A DNA stretch of 64,000 nucleotides from assembly GCA_963277665.1 (NCBI GenBank), contig OY728159.1, positions 1,017,127,343 through 1,017,191,342 of the forward strand, given 5' to 3'. The notes beneath the pieces are model-generated. The model had not been told where the DNA came from, ran no database searches, and saw only the letters and a program-made list of their open reading frames with translations. This document shows positions 1 through 13,900 of this stretch, in pieces. This DNA comes from Viscum album. Taxonomy: Eukaryota > Streptophyta > Magnoliopsida > Santalales > Viscaceae. The translations under genes and the position numbers were made by a program. How positions within the stretch are numbered: position 1 is the first letter of the stretch; each line of letters opens with the position of its first letter.

Positions 1-412
1 AACAGAAAATTTGCAAACAAATCCCAAAGTATTCCTATCAAATTAGAATGATTTTCCATAAAACACTCATTTAAAAAACACACATTTCACACAACAATCA
101 CATCAATTATTATCTAAATTCCTAATAAAATCAATGGTTTTAAAATATTTCATCAAACCAAGCACATTTTACAAACAATTTATATGGGATTGATTTATAA
201 CCAAAGGAATGTTTTCTAGGGAAATCTATTTTTTGATGCACATTAAATGATTTTCACAGCACATCCACAAACTGAATATCAAAGAAACAAAATAATACTA
301 AAAATTAATCCAAATATTCAAATATAACACAAGACCTACCATAACCATAATCTCTATCAAAATTTTCTATATTTCAAACCTAGTTAAATGGATACATACC
401 TGGAAAAGACGG

Positions 413-545
413 GTTGCCGGAGATGGAGGTCACGGGGTCGCCGGAGACGGAGGTTGCGGAGTCGCCGGAGGTCGCGGGGTCGCCGGAGGTCGCGGGTCGC
501 CGGACGGTTGGGGGTCGAGGGTTGCGGGTCGCCGGGGGGGTTAGG
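413..545. repeat. 18-bp GC-rich tandem repeat
   Basis: About seven degenerate copies of GTCGCCGGAGGTCGCGGG lie between the predicted first-exon donor and the subterminal motifs. Reading frames are open on both strands because the unit is divisible by three and stop-poor, so this is not taken as coding. Confidence 0.65.
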
Positions 546-611
546 GGAAGAAGGGAGGGCGCGGGGGTTTGGGGGAAAGATCGGGGTGGGGGTAGGGAAG
601 GGTCGCGACTG

Positions 612-741
612 TTTTAAAAAATTTCGGGTTTCGCGGCGGTTTATTAAAAACCGCCGCGAAACCTTTCGGCGAAAACGTTTAGCGGCGGTTTTGTGAACCG
701 CCGCCACAAAACCGCCGCTAAACCCGGTTTTTGTTGTAGTG
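612..741. repeat. Subterminal inverted motifs of the left CACTA element
   Basis: Several copies of GCGGCGGTTT and its complement AAACCGCCGC are packed in about 130 bases, paired as hairpins, for example GCGGCGGTTT followed by AAAACCGCCGC around 632-657. In CACTA elements such subterminal motifs bind the TNPA-type accessory protein. That role is inferred here. Confidence 0.7.
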
Positions 742-2251
742 TCATACTGTGTAAGGATCATTTGAATGTAAATACTATTATTTTAAGGATCTATAAGAAT
801 ATTACTCAGCCACATAAAGGTAATTAAGGCACTATATAAAGGAATCTTTCCAGAAAAATATGTTGGATAAGGGTCAAGAATCCATTCTCATAACAAATTA
901 AGATAATTCTATATCAAGGTAAGACTAAAGATATGGAGTAGTATAAGGGTACAAATAATGATTAAAACTAATATTTCCAAACAAAATAATCTTAACCTAA
1001 AATCAAAATCAATTCACGTTCCCATTATTGGATAAATCAAAAATATTCTCTCCAATGATCCATGTGTATATCATCATGTAAGGAAGAAGTTGAGGTTCAT
1101 AAAAAGTAATTGGTCACTGAATTTGAAGAAAATATCAAAGTTTCAGGATGTGTGTCCTTGAGACTCATGCATAAGGTGGATCTACTGCAAGCATGGTCTT
1201 GATAATATCTATAAATTAAGAACCATTCACTTGATATAGGGGTGATTATATGACATCTCAATTAAGTTGGCCTAATTTTTACGTCTTTATCTCTCCTATT
1301 TTAATATAATTTTCTAGTGATGTATTATTGTTGTTTTTAGTTGATCCAAGAATATTCCAAATAACCCATATTAATGCATTTGGTTCATATTTGATAAATA
1401 TGTTTTGTTCATCTCCAAGGAATGATATAAATTATTTATACATTAATATACTTCTTTATTTTTATGCATCCTAAATTATTCTTACCTTCTTTACTAGAAT
1501 GCATAAATAGTCCACTTAGATTCTCCTCATTACTCATGACTGTGAGTAGTGGACTGTTTTTTGGGTGATAGGATATTTCTAATCACTATGTTGGGTTTTA
1601 TTAGAGAATGAGGTGACCATTTCATCCCTATAATTAAGGAAAAACTACCAAGTGAGGGTAATAAATAAGGTTTTACTTTATTATATAGAAAACATGAGAT
1701 AAAATTTGGTAATAATTATTTTATGGGTAAGTGAGGGAATATCAAAGGATATTCTACTTACACTAAAAATGAATTTAAAACTGACCCAATTCAAACACTA
1801 TTTTTTCACACTGATCTTATTTAACAAGATAAAACACACCCAAAAAACTATTTTCTCTAGATAAACCATGATTCCCACATGTACTGCATTAATTAAAGTT
1901 CAAAATACTTTTTACTGAGGGCCTCATGACATGCCTCTCATCATTGGGAGAACCTGGGCACATGCACCTGGGTACATGAACCTAGGTAAACTAAACCAAG
2001 GTACATGAACTTAATTGTGTTTAATTAAGTGAGGAAGAACCAGGTATGAATTTTGAGGAACACAGACATAATTTTGCAATAATAGAGTGAAATATAGAGC
2101 TCACATTCACACAAAAAAGGTATTTTCAAAACTCATTCAAACATAAAAAAACTATAATGTTTGACCTAGGTGTTTGTTATAGTTACATGACTAGTAAAAT
2201 AAAAACCTATAAAATAATATTTCCCATTAAATATAGGTTTCTATTTTATTA
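742..2251. other. Anonymous AT-rich DNA
   Basis: No gene, RNA or clear element is visible. Around 1940-2035 a short repeated phrase (CACATGCACCTGGG, TACATGAACCTAGG) resembles words at 45830-45990, so both may be relics of one old repeat family. Confidence 0.5.
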
Positions 2252-4146
2252 TGTAACACCCCAATATTTTATTTTATTCCGCTTTTTATATTTAATCTCT
2301 TCAACATATTATGTTGCACGCCACTCCAAGTTCAAACAAACAATGAAATATTATTTTGTGATCATTATTACCCAGTCATTAAATCAATGGAAATGAATAG
2401 TATTAAACACACTATAAAATATATATATTATATATTGAATCAAAATTATTTACTTCCATCTAATATATTTTATAGGAACAAGAAAATAACAAAATCAATT
2501 TTATGCATAAAAAGCTATATTTTTTTAAAGGTGGTTTTGTCGCCTTTTAATGGTGCTCTTCTTTTAGAACTAAATTTTGACACTTTTTAAATTTAATTTT
2601 AAAAAATTAACTTCATTTTTAAAATTTTAATGCCAAAAATTATTTAAGATTTAATTTTTTTATTTTACTGAGGAGTTAAATTTTTTTGATGATTAGTGAA
2701 AAACACTGAATTTTAATTGTAAACTGCATTTTCATCTAATTTTTTATATAGTAAAATTTTATTTTAATTTATTTTTAAATTATAAATAGTTAAAATATAA
2801 ATCAATAAATCCAGTTTGATTCATTAGAATAAATTTCACATTGAAATTTAATATAAAAAAATTTCAAACATTTGAACATTTTTACTTTAAAGACTCATTT
2901 TTTTGTCTCGTGTGCGAGATTAATTTTAAATTAATTTCTAAAACTTCTACGAATTTGATTTTGAAAAATGGATTCAATATTTGGAATCCAAAGGTCCAAT
3001 TTTATTAAATATTTCCCTTTTATTTTGTCCCATATGAATAGTAACTTTGGTAATTTTTATTACCACGGTAAAGCGTAAATCAAGTAATAATCAAGTAATA
3101 AAGTGTAAAAATAATATGATAAGAATTATAAAATGACCCAAAAACTTGTTATCATATTATTGGATGATTAAATTTAATCCATAATATTTCAAATTTTTAA
3201 TATATATCTTTTTTCCATTTACAAGTGACTATGAAATTTATAATATTTTATTTAAAGAAAAGACAAATATGTCAAAATTATATTCCTAATAAATAAAATA
3301 TTTTTAATAAGGGGTTATAAAAAGACTATTTAAAACTATAAATATAAATTTTAAAGATAAAATATTTACTTTTTTCATGGAATTTTATTTTTAATTTTTA
3401 GTGAATAAGTAATTAACTTATATTCTTTCACAACAGTGACACGGTAATTATTTTATTTATGGAAATATCAAATAAATGTTATTAATAATATTAAGATAAA
3501 TAAAATTTATATCATTAATGTAATAAAAGAATTTATATATTAATATTACATTTTATGGTTGTATTAAAATATATTTTTCTAAGTTATCTTGTTTCTTTGA
3601 TATTTTTAAAATTCAATGAAATGAATAGCCTTAAAATTAACATTAATGATTTTTTTAAAATAAATAATATTTTACTAAACGTTATAAAATTTATAAATAT
3701 ATTAAATTTGGAAAAATTATTGGAATAAGGTTAAAATTTTCATAAATTATCCATTTATAATAACTATATTAACCATAAAAGAGTAAAAATCCATGTTGTC
3801 ATACTAAAAGTTGAAGGAATAAAATACGGGTTAAAAAATGATAAGAGTAATAATGTGACCAAAACATGTCTAAAAATTATTATATGAGATTATATATAAC
3901 TATAGACATCTTATATTTAAAATAAATCATTTTGGATCCATTTTTAATTTAAAATTAATTTATATTAATTTAATATTTTGAGAGTTTCCAAAAGTGCCTC
4001 TCACCTCAATTATAAATGGATATTATTCCTTTGCTTATTTACAGCACATTGAGTCTTCTAGATCGACCAAACCCTAATAAATTCTCTTCTAAAAATGATT
4101 ATATAGTTTATTGATGTATTGTTCTTCCAAAAATACCAACCCCATA

Positions 4147-4191
4147 TCCTTTAAGAAGAGATCTAAAGGAATCCCACAGAAGAAGAGGTAA
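4147..4191 (+). promoter_or_regulatory. Leader hairpin followed by GGTAAT in the solo LTR
   Basis: A perfect 7-bp stem, TCCTTTA (4147-4153) with TAAAGGA (4164-4170), precedes AGAAGAGGTAAT. The other LTRs have a hairpin at the same place with different stem bases. The AGGTAA following it resembles a 5' splice site. Its function is unknown. Confidence 0.5.
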
Positions 4192-4353
4192 TCATTTTTA
4201 CCAACTCATTCAAGTTAATTGTTCATTATACTTCCTTTTAATGCATTTTTTCCATAAAAAATAAAAAAAAAATATATATGATGATATGTTATTATGAATA
4301 TAGTACAACCATATTCCACCTTTTATTCATCCTATAAAAAATAAAAACAACGT

Positions 4354-4588
4354 GTGTGCGTACATACAACTTACCGTATTCACGTCGTGGTGTAATTTGT
4401 TTTTTATCACCACTTTAATTGGATGGGTATAATGATAGATATAATGAATATATATGATAATTATTAAATCTTATTGATTCTTGAAAATTTCATATACCAT
4501 TCACTTCATTACCCTTTCACCGTTAAGGGAATGATATAGTCGCTCATGCGTACATACGGCCAACCGTTTCCACGGCATGTTGTGATTC
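4354..4588 (+). repeat. Two copies of a GTAC-rich leader motif about 190 bp apart
   Basis: Both copies have the order GCGTACATAC, then AACTTACCG or CCAACCG, then TTCCACG or TTCACG, then TGTGATTC or TGTAATTT. The same order occurs in the LTRs at 15705, 23354, 50315 and 50495. Confidence 0.6.
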
Positions 4589-7500
4589 ATTTTCTATGTT
4601 CACCATTCAATAATGATTATAAATAAGTATATAATAAATATATTTGATATATATTACATTATTATCTTTTTTTATATGAATTAACTATATCCTATGCCCA
4701 AAAATCATTACTTACATGATAAAACATGCATAGGAAAATGAAGCAGTTTACACCTGAATCAAGGATAATAATGAAATATTATTAACAGAAATTTGATAAG
4801 ATAATATAATGGTATCATATATGATATAATAAATATGAAATTTTCTCTATTATAAATTAATAACACGCTTTAAAACATTATATAGGTGGTTAAATTACAC
4901 ACCACTAAAGGGAAATGTGAGGTAAGGGTTTCTCGCCTCACTTTCATTTCTATGAGATATATGCCTCATTCACCACTTATTTATTTTCTCTGGTGTATTT
5001 CCCATTAAATATATCATATCATGAATCTATTAATATTCATGGTATTCAATTTTTCATTTTATTGTTATTAATTTTATGGGGTATACGATTCGACTGATTA
5101 CAAAGTGGTAAGGGATTTCTAAACTCAATTTCCAGTCATTGGGTTAAAACTTCTACGTTATTGATTATGTTATGCTAGTATTATGTGTGAAATGAGTTTT
5201 TATTTTCTTATGTAGTATTTAAACCTGTTTTATATGTATTTTAAGTTAATTCAACTGATTGATTCATTTTATTAACTAGGGAGATAATGTTAAATCTGTA
5301 TCAATTACTCAATACGCATATTTAATGATAAGGAACATAGTTTGTTAATTAAATCAATTATTATATATATAAGGAATAATTTGGACATTAAATACATGGG
5401 TTGGGTACTATTTAATTCAAGCCTCTCAATGCAACGATAGTCTCATGAGATGAATCATTTTTCCAAATAAGATTTTTTTTACCCATAGACTTAAATTGGA
5501 AAGAGGATTAATCTTGATTGTAATTATCTAGAGGATATATCTTGATAGTTCAGATGTCCAAAATTATGAATTAAATCCTTATTTTTATTCCATGTTAAAA
5601 AATATTATTTAAATTATCCATATTCATGTTCTAATATCATGTTATTATTTATATGGAATTATTTGATCATATTTTACTCCTTCCATATTATGTTAAAGTT
5701 ATTGATTAATGGAATGGGTGCTTAGTTATTTACCTTTCTATATTGATTATTATTATTTATTCATGATAAATTCCACTATACATGACACTTCCGGAGAATT
5801 TAATCTCACCCTTTTTTTCCTTTCCCAAGGTTATGAAGAATAAAAATTTTAATGATTTTTCAAGGATGCAGTTTATTAGATTTTTTTATGTATTGTGTTT
5901 TATTTTATTTTCCTAGTGTCAAATGGGTTTAATGTTTGTAATATGGTTTCCAAAACTAATAAACAAACTAGATATTTAGGATTGAAATATTTTATCTATT
6001 CTAATGTAATAAAGTAATGCACCAGCTTCGAGCTATTGGAGTATGGGTTTTTACATATTATGTGTTCTACATGGCTATAATATTAATAAAAGAGTCTAAA
6101 AATGAGATTTATGGTTATGAACAATATTTTTATTGGTAATGGATGAAATAAAAGTCCTACTCCTTATTTTAAATTATTAATACCACTTCCTTAGACTAGG
6201 AAACATTTTTTAGGAATTTCCATATCTTGGTGTGTGAGAAATCATATGTAAAATTGAAATCCCATTTTTGTATTCTTTATATAAAAAATACATTCATGAT
6301 TGCGTAAGGATTGGGTTATTCAATTAAGGATTGTATCATGGATTATGTGTAAAATTTCATAAGACACATTTTTTGTTTTCAATATAATCCTCCCCCTAGA
6401 ATTGGATTCATTGGGAATTATTTAATTCTATGTTAATATAAGGAACATTACTACATTAACATAATATATAGTATTATTATATAACAATTTCACCAATGTT
6501 ATTATAATCAATAATTTTTTGAACCAAGAGGTAAACTTATACTCAAGGTGTTTAGGTATCCAAGAAGAATAATCAAATCAAGGATTTTATCATCCAAGAT
6601 CAAGGTTGATAAAGTAAAACCCTACTAGGATTGGTAATACAATATACATGGATGGTATTAAATGATTAATAAAGAAATGTTGATTGTTTGGTCCAAGATA
6701 AGAAATCTAAATATCACTAAAAATACAATAATAATATAAATAAAGCCTTGTATAGTTCTTAATTAAGGTTTTATGTATACATTAGTCTCATGAGTAAGAG
6801 AAATTATAGTGGTACTTTCCTTGTGTAGAGTTTTGATAATAAACCTCAATAAGAGATAGTGAAACCTCACACTAGGAATAGTTACATTGATATGGTTCAT
6901 ATAAAACTAAATTACCTCATATAGAGTAGGTCACCCTAAGTAGTTTAAGGTCTTATAGGATGGACCACATGACATTCAATTTAAGGTCATATTAATAGGA
7001 CATTATAACCTTTTATGGATTATCTAAACCAATATTTTTTTGGAACAAATGTGTCCTCTAACTTTTTCCTTGAACGATGGGCCTATAGAGAATAGATATA
7101 TATTTTACAGATCTAATTATAGATTCTTGTGATAATTATGTCTTTATCATTCCACCAAATCATTTTCCTAACACAATTATTGATAGGTCTAGTGGGAAGG
7201 ACCTCACCTTTTTATTGGGTCAGCATTTTCATTTTTTCATCTTGAAAAGTGTTGATCCTTTTCCTTTTCCAAATTCTCAGAATCTTTCCTCATCTGTGCA
7301 AGGTGATTACATAGATAGAATAGGCTAAAAAAATTCTCAATATTCCCTTTATATGTTATCAACTTGGATAGTACTATATCTCTTTCCATTGGAAATTTAA
7401 GTTCATGCATGTGGGACTAATGTAGATGTCTCTTAAGGTCAGATATATTTAGATTAAATATTATGTTTTATTTTTAGAAACCTAGGTGAAACAAAAAATG

Positions 7501-9884
7501 ATGTTAATAGATATATTAATGACACTAATATAGACCACTAGTGAGAATGGTGCTTAAAATTTACATTTATAATTATCGTACCCCATATTTTTTATGTTTG
7601 TTTTCATACATCTTTGATTAAAGAGTGGGATAATATATCTAATAAGGGTAAGGTAAACCCCAATTTAAATTAGAATATAATTCTATAAACATATAAATTC
7701 TTAGGGATAGGTGCATGTAGTTCATGGTTATTATTCTCTGGATAATGGATTGTGCAGTTTAGGTTCATTTAATATGGACCAAATACAAGATGACAATTTT
7801 CTAAGATAAGATTTTCAACTCAATAATTTGTGAATTCCATGAGTAATGTATTGATTTAAGGCATTTCGGTCTTCATAGTAGATGCATACCCTAATATGAA
7901 ATGATGGAATAATATGATTTCAAACTATTTATTTAAAAGTGTCTGTCATGAAAGAATGTGTAACATTGAGTTTATTTGAGTCCACTTGAATAGTTGGGTT
8001 ATAGAAAAAATTAAATTATAAAATATGAATATTTTAAGTCAATGGAAAATTGAAATCAGTGGGGGTACATCAACTATTATTAATGGGTATACCAGAGTCA
8101 TTCCATCAGTAAATAGTGTTTGAGGTTAAGGGATACATTTTTTTATATAATAAAATAGCTTTAAGGGGTCACTTAATATCTCAAAGAAAAATTTTCTCTT
8201 AACCATCAATTTATATAGTGGTACATTCAGATCTTTCAATCTTTTTTACCAATATTTCTATGAAAGGTGGAACCAAGAGTAATAATTAACTCATGGTTAT
8301 TAGATAACAAGAGAAGTATCTCGACTCTTAGATTGGGTTTGTTATGATTTATACATTAAGGATATAAAGTAGATTTATATAGAAAAGGATATATAAGAAG
8401 GGTATAGAAACCCTAAAGGTTCCACCACCATGTATTGAACACATTCACAAGGTGAAGGGATATAAAATTAAATTCATGAATAAAAAATCACATAAATGGG
8501 TGGTATACTCTATTTATAGAGGTGGTATTTTCATTAATTACAATATAATCCTAGAATTTAATAATCCAACATAAAGGGGTAAAGGAAATGCTACTCTAGA
8601 ATGTTCATATACTAGTAGGGTCTATCAAGAATTACATAACTTATTCTAGGTCTATGTGTTGTTCCCTAAAATTTTATTTCACTTTTCATATCACAAACTA
8701 ACTTTTTTCTAAACCATTAAAGGGAATGGATTAGTAACCGGTGACTTGAATTTTTTAAGTATGCCTATTATAGATTTTAAATATGAAAAGCCCTTGTGTC
8801 TCTTTATATTTTCAATATATGATCATGTATTTCAGACCATTAAATCTTGGGGTTTAAGCTTACACAAATTTAAAAACAATTATTTTGTGTTTAAGAAAAT
8901 ACAACTTTGGCCGAATCAATATGGGGTTGGACAAATATATTTTGACCATATGGTGACATATTCTATCTAGAATGTAAAGGAAAATATAAATGTTTTTATA
9001 GAAAATTTCATAGTTAGGTTCACCTATATTAAGGTCATAGTGATCAAACCAAGGGTTATCAATGATTGTGTTCACATGACATAGACTAAAGGGTGAGATA
9101 GACTACATAGATATGGTGAAGAAAACCCAACTGGAATTTAAATCCCAATAATAGGACATAATTCCTAACAAAGAGGTGTAAAAATTTTAAGTTAAAAATT
9201 ATTGGACAAAATAAGGGATATAATTTTGTGGAAAGGATAGGGATAAGAAATCAATGTGTAACTGTGTATCTTGAAATTCCATAAATCAAGACACCTATAG
9301 TCCTTAGTAGATGTATTTAATCCTATTGTAGATCCTGATATAGAATGAATTAAAATGAATTATTAGACTATACATTAGGAGGGTCCAAACATCGACTAAT
9401 TTTTTGATAGGTCCAAAAATACGTTAACTTGGAACCATAAATATCCCATGTTATGTGAATCAATCCACACATTATTCATTAATATAAAATCTCTTGATAC
9501 AGATCTTTCTTATGTACTAAATAATGGGTGAAATATATGGTTTATACAGTAAGATAAGGATGAAAATGTGAGATGAATCTAGTAAAGCCTCGTCACTAAA
9601 GAAGAACCAAGTATGGAAATTGAATCTATAACTTGGCCTAGGATAGGATATCAAGGACACATAATGTATCCTGAGTTTATAGGAATAAATCCACATGTAT
9701 CTCTTATTAGGTGAATATTTAGTCATTAGTTAGGTGAATCATGATATGACAATGGGATGGTATATCCATGACCATTAAATCATAGAGGAAAGGAAATTGA
9801 CCCCAATGTAGATCGATCTCTAATACAGGGGAGAGGAATTTTTATATGGTTAATATGACACAAATGCTTCCATGCAATTTAAAT

Positions 9885-10100
9885 TCATATGGGGTGGAAT
9901 TTATGTCATTCAATTTAATTTCAAGATATAAGGACTACCCATTATATATCTTATAATATTATAGATAGAACATTGATTTCATATAATTTAACATCATGTT
10001 ATATGGATATATAATTCTTATAGTTTATGGTATTAAATATTTAACCAATGTTTCATGCAATTCATGCTCATGCAATATAGAGCCTCCTTAATAGTGTATT
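9885..10100 (+). repeat. Degenerate 36-bp tandem repeat, about six units
   Basis: Cutting the sequence every 36 bases from CAATTTAAATTCATATGGGG aligns CAATTTAA, CAATTTAATTTCA, ATAATTTAACATCATG, TATAGTTTATGG and ATGCAATTCATGCTCATG in register. Confidence 0.55.
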
Positions 10101-10811
10101 TAATATAAAAGATCATAATACATATGGTGATTTATAATCTATTTGAACATAAATAATATTGATAACATAAATAATATCTTCGTATTTCTTAATCTAGGAT
10201 TATGAAGTGATGAATGGTTGGATTAGGACTACCATTAGTAATTTAGAGATGAGTGAAAGACCATCAAGTGTGGTTTGAATAGGTCTACCATTAGTAATAG
10301 AGAGTCTCATGCCACACAATTTGGGAATAGTGTATGGGATTAAGGGTCCATTCTTCTCATAATAAAAAATAATCTATGGTTTACTTATTATATTTAAGGA
10401 AATTAATTTTCATCATTCGAAGGGATATTTTTTAGGATCATTTAGGTACCCTATTACCAACTTGTGTGAATAGATAAACCGAGGGAAGTATATCAAATCA
10501 ATATTTTCATTGATGATAGTTAAAACATCAAAAGTATGAGGTGGTTTCTTTAGAATTGGGATGCCTAAAAACATTTGGAATGCTCTTGTATACACAATTA
10601 TGTGAAAGATATGTTATTAAAGAAAAAGGACTAGACCATGATTAAAGAGTATGATGACTTAAATATCATAATAAATAGAGTGAGAACTCAAGATATAAAG
10701 TAGTTCATGTTAATAATTGGTTATATAAACTGATAAGGGGGTATGAAATTAAGGGTCATATAAAACTAAACACTCCAAGTAGTTTATGGTCATACATGTT
10801 GGATTCCATTC

Positions 10812-10955
10812 CATATAGTTTTGTGTCATATAGCAATGACCATGTATCATACAATTTAATGTTTTGTGATAAGGAAATTATATCAATACTTTTAAGGTTT
10901 TATGATTAGTACCACATGTTATGTAGTTTAAATCTATATAGTAATAAATTTTTCT
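10812..10955 (+). repeat. Degenerate 36-bp tandem repeat, about four units
   Basis: Units starting at 10812, 10848, 10884 and 10920 share CATATAGTTTTGTGTCATA-like beginnings in register, the same family as at 9885 and 11750. Confidence 0.55.
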
Positions 10956-13900
10956 TCCTAATACTAATTATGATGCATATTTTGAAAATTGAAGCAATCA
11001 ACCACAACCCCTAATCCCATGTGATTCGAGCTTAGGGTAAGAAATAAGGGGTGATTGGAAAATTACTCAAATTTCATAGAAAAGAATAATATTGTAAGGA
11101 TGGTATGTGGATATAATGTCACATTGATCACTATAAAGGCACTCATATGGATGATGGGACTAGTCTGGTGTAACTCCAATAGACCTAATTGACCTTAATT
11201 CACAAGGTGTATTGCATATACATAGAGGATAATTCTACCCTGACATAATTCATGAGATATATAGTTAAATTCATATTTATTGGACCAATTGATGTTTCTT
11301 TAATGATAATAAATCAATAAATAATGGAGTTTATACCTTTAGAGTTAATAAAACCATATCCAATGAGGGTGGTGTTGTTAAATTTCATACAACTAAGATG
11401 TGTATGGTGATAAAATTTGGTAGCTAGACCCAAATTAGATGGTCTAGGCATCACTATATACCCCATGGTATAAGAATCAAGTTACAAATAGTTATTAAAT
11501 ATGTAATTTCATTCTACACCTAGAGTAATCACATGTGAAATGAAATGGAAATGAAATGGATAGGTTTCCTAAAAAAGTAAGGAAACCTAATGGGAATGAC
11601 ATCTCAATTCTAGGACAAGGAAGGACAGCATTGTCCTAGAGAAGGTTTATTGAAGAAAACTCCACATGATATGACAATACACTTGAGAAATCTTATACAT
11701 AGATCTATATCACACATAAAAGGGATAAAAATCTGTATGTAATGACTATATGTCACACAATTTAGTGTAATGTGATAAGGAAAAAATCTAAGTAGTTTAG
11801 TGTGATGGATAAAGGAATTGAGTTGTATAGTTTAACATTAGGCTTCTAATATTTCATGATACACTATTTAAATTCATGTGTTTTGTGTTTTCTTCCTTTG
11901 ATGTGGTATATCAGGCATGGAACCCTTCATTTGGAGTGATAATGACACGTGTACACATTCCATGCATCTTATGATTCTAAAACTTAATCATGCCATTATC
12001 TATTTTCTTATGGGGAAAATTTAATAATAAATAATCATTTGATCGTATATCCCAAGAATCATTGGAAGGTGCAATAATTGGAATATTCTACCATTACTAT
12101 ATCTTTAGGTCTCATGATCTTTGGAATCTTAAAAAGGTTATGCTCAAATGAATAAGTGATGTATGCAGTCACATGCTAATGATTAAATGAATAGAAATGT
12201 TTTCCTATCTTTAAGAGATGGGAGACCTTGATTCTTTCTCATGCATTTTGTGTTCTACTAAGGGTGTTAACAAGTATAAAATATAGATTCAAGCATAAAT
12301 AAATCCATTATTCCCTCATCAATATGATTTTTATTCTAATATTTAAATCTTAATAACCTCTTAAAATTTTTTCCCTATAAATCGATGGAAGGGGTAGTAA
12401 TTATAATGGTCTATTAATTCTACCTCCTTGAGTATATTGATCATTTGGATTTAAATAAAATTGTTCTCTAATATATTGGTGAATTACCTAGGAATATATT
12501 TTAATTTAAAGGAATATTCCATTAAGATATTTATGCCAATATTTACTCTACTGTAGGATATATATTTCTTGATTAGAATGAGAACATAGTATAATTTGAG
12601 ATTTGGGTGATGGTTACTTAATATCAATCAATTTTTGGGTAGAAGATGAATCTATTGATGAATGGGGAATCAATGGTTACATCCATATAATGGAGTTCCC
12701 TTAAGTATCTTGGGAATTATGTTATGATTACCAAGATTGAACAATATTTGGAATGCATCTCAATAAGGCAGGGAAATGAAAATTCCACCAAGCCAATATA
12801 CTGGGGTACTTAACTATAAAGAGAACCTCTACCGGAGGATGTTAGTATTTTACCATGAGGAAAGTATCCACAAATAAACACCATAAATATATTATATAGA
12901 TTTTATTTTCCATTCTAAAACTAAGGAATCTATTCTTCAGCTGATATATCTTTTTTGACATTGGGGATTGATAAGAAGTGGTCATGTAGATATCATTTCC
13001 TTTCCAAATGGAAACATCATCCATTGTTTATGCCATTCCCATTGTGACCCTAGTGATTGGATATGATATTGAAAATAGTTTTTACTCAATGAAAATTGTG
13101 TTTTGAGGAATAAATAGGGTTTTTAAAAACTTATTTAGAGGAAATATGGGTATCTTTAAAATCTATTTGACCAATGATAGATGTTGAGGGTGAAAAAACC
13201 TATTATGTCTTAGAGGATTGTACAATTAAAGAATCATATTTATCAATAGTACCCTCATAAATTCTAGGGAATTTTTTTTTCAAATAATTCTGGTAGCATA
13301 TTGATGCAGATAGAGGTGAATGGGTTCTCCTCATCGTAATTTGATCTCATTTGGTAGGACAATTCCTATTCTTCTATTTAGTGGGTAAGAGCTGATCTTC
13401 CCATTTTGTGTCTTAGTTCCCAATATTCCAATGTTTAGGTTGTAATATTTATTTTATTATAGATTGGTCAAAGAATACAGGGGTATTATTCTTTTTCTTT
13501 ATCTCGCCTATATTGATTAAATTCGATCTTTCAAGGCTGAGAAGTAGAATAAAATATAATTAGAGATGCGGAGGGAATTGGGGTCATGAAAGGCAGACTC
13601 AGTCATTCACTGATGATGGCATGTTCCTGGTCCATTATATTCTCAATCGTCCTATCATCAAACTTTTTATATACCCATGTGGGGAATTCTCCCATTATTA
13701 TTATTCTAATTTAGGGATAATGTTTAATGTAGCACCCTGATATTTTGTAAAAAATTTTTTTTCAAATTAATTTAACATTTTCAATATTTTTCATTTCATG
13801 TAACACTAAAAATGGTTTATTTTATATTAAATAACTATGTTTATATTGTGTCAAATGCAACACCAAGTTAATCATGCACTACACACTACATAAATGTTAG

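Larger units (their letters stand above)
1..741 (-). mobile_element. CACTA (En/Spm) transposon, 5' terminal part; body continues left of the window
   Basis: Read on the minus strand from 741, the sequence starts CACTACAACAAAAACCGGG, a typical CACTA terminus. It is followed by GC-rich inverted motifs (AGCGGCGG and CCGCCGC) to about 612. An 18-bp GC-rich repeat lies at about 413-545. On the minus strand a consensus 5' splice site (CCAG then GTATGT) falls at 400/399, so 741 is probably the transcribed 5' end and an untranslated first exon ends at 400, with AT-rich intron sequence at 1-399. The first three bases outside the element are TCA (742-744). The partner end and the second copy of the target duplication are outside the window. 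The family assignment rests on the terminus and subterminal structure, since no transposase is visible here. Confidence 0.75.
2252..6055 (+). mobile_element. Solo LTR of a Ty3/gypsy-like retrotransposon
   Basis: The segment begins TGTAACACCCC and ends GGGTTTTTACA (TG...CA). It is flanked by the identical 5-bp direct repeat TATTA at 2247-2251 and 6056-6060. It is 3.8 kb long. The last 55 bases align with the end of the minus-strand LTR at 48681 (shared AATGTAATA...TAATGCACC). No internal region adjoins either side, so the element was reduced to one LTR by LTR-LTR recombination. It carries the leader hairpin plus GGTAAT at about 4147-4191 and two copies of the GTAC-rich leader motif at about 4354-4399 and 4542-4588. 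The LTR type resembles long-LTR plant chromoviruses (Tekay/Del), but no pol is present to prove it. Confidence 0.85.
6061..13727. other. Old AT-rich DNA with degenerate 36-bp periodicity
   Basis: No open frame with recognisable protein similarity is visible on either strand. Several stretches keep a weak 36-bp repeat with the core (A/G)TTTAAGGTCATAT: about 6940-7010, 9885-10100 (six units), 10812-10955 and 11750-11850. The rest shows nothing I can name. This DNA is probably long-decayed retroelement non-coding sequence, which is an inference from the repeats and the absence of genes. Confidence 0.45.

Noticed and set aside
384..761. Arg/Pro-rich open frames at the left CACTA end
   Set aside because: They cross the transposon terminus into flanking DNA and derive from GC-rich repeats. 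A non-coding leader exon fits better.
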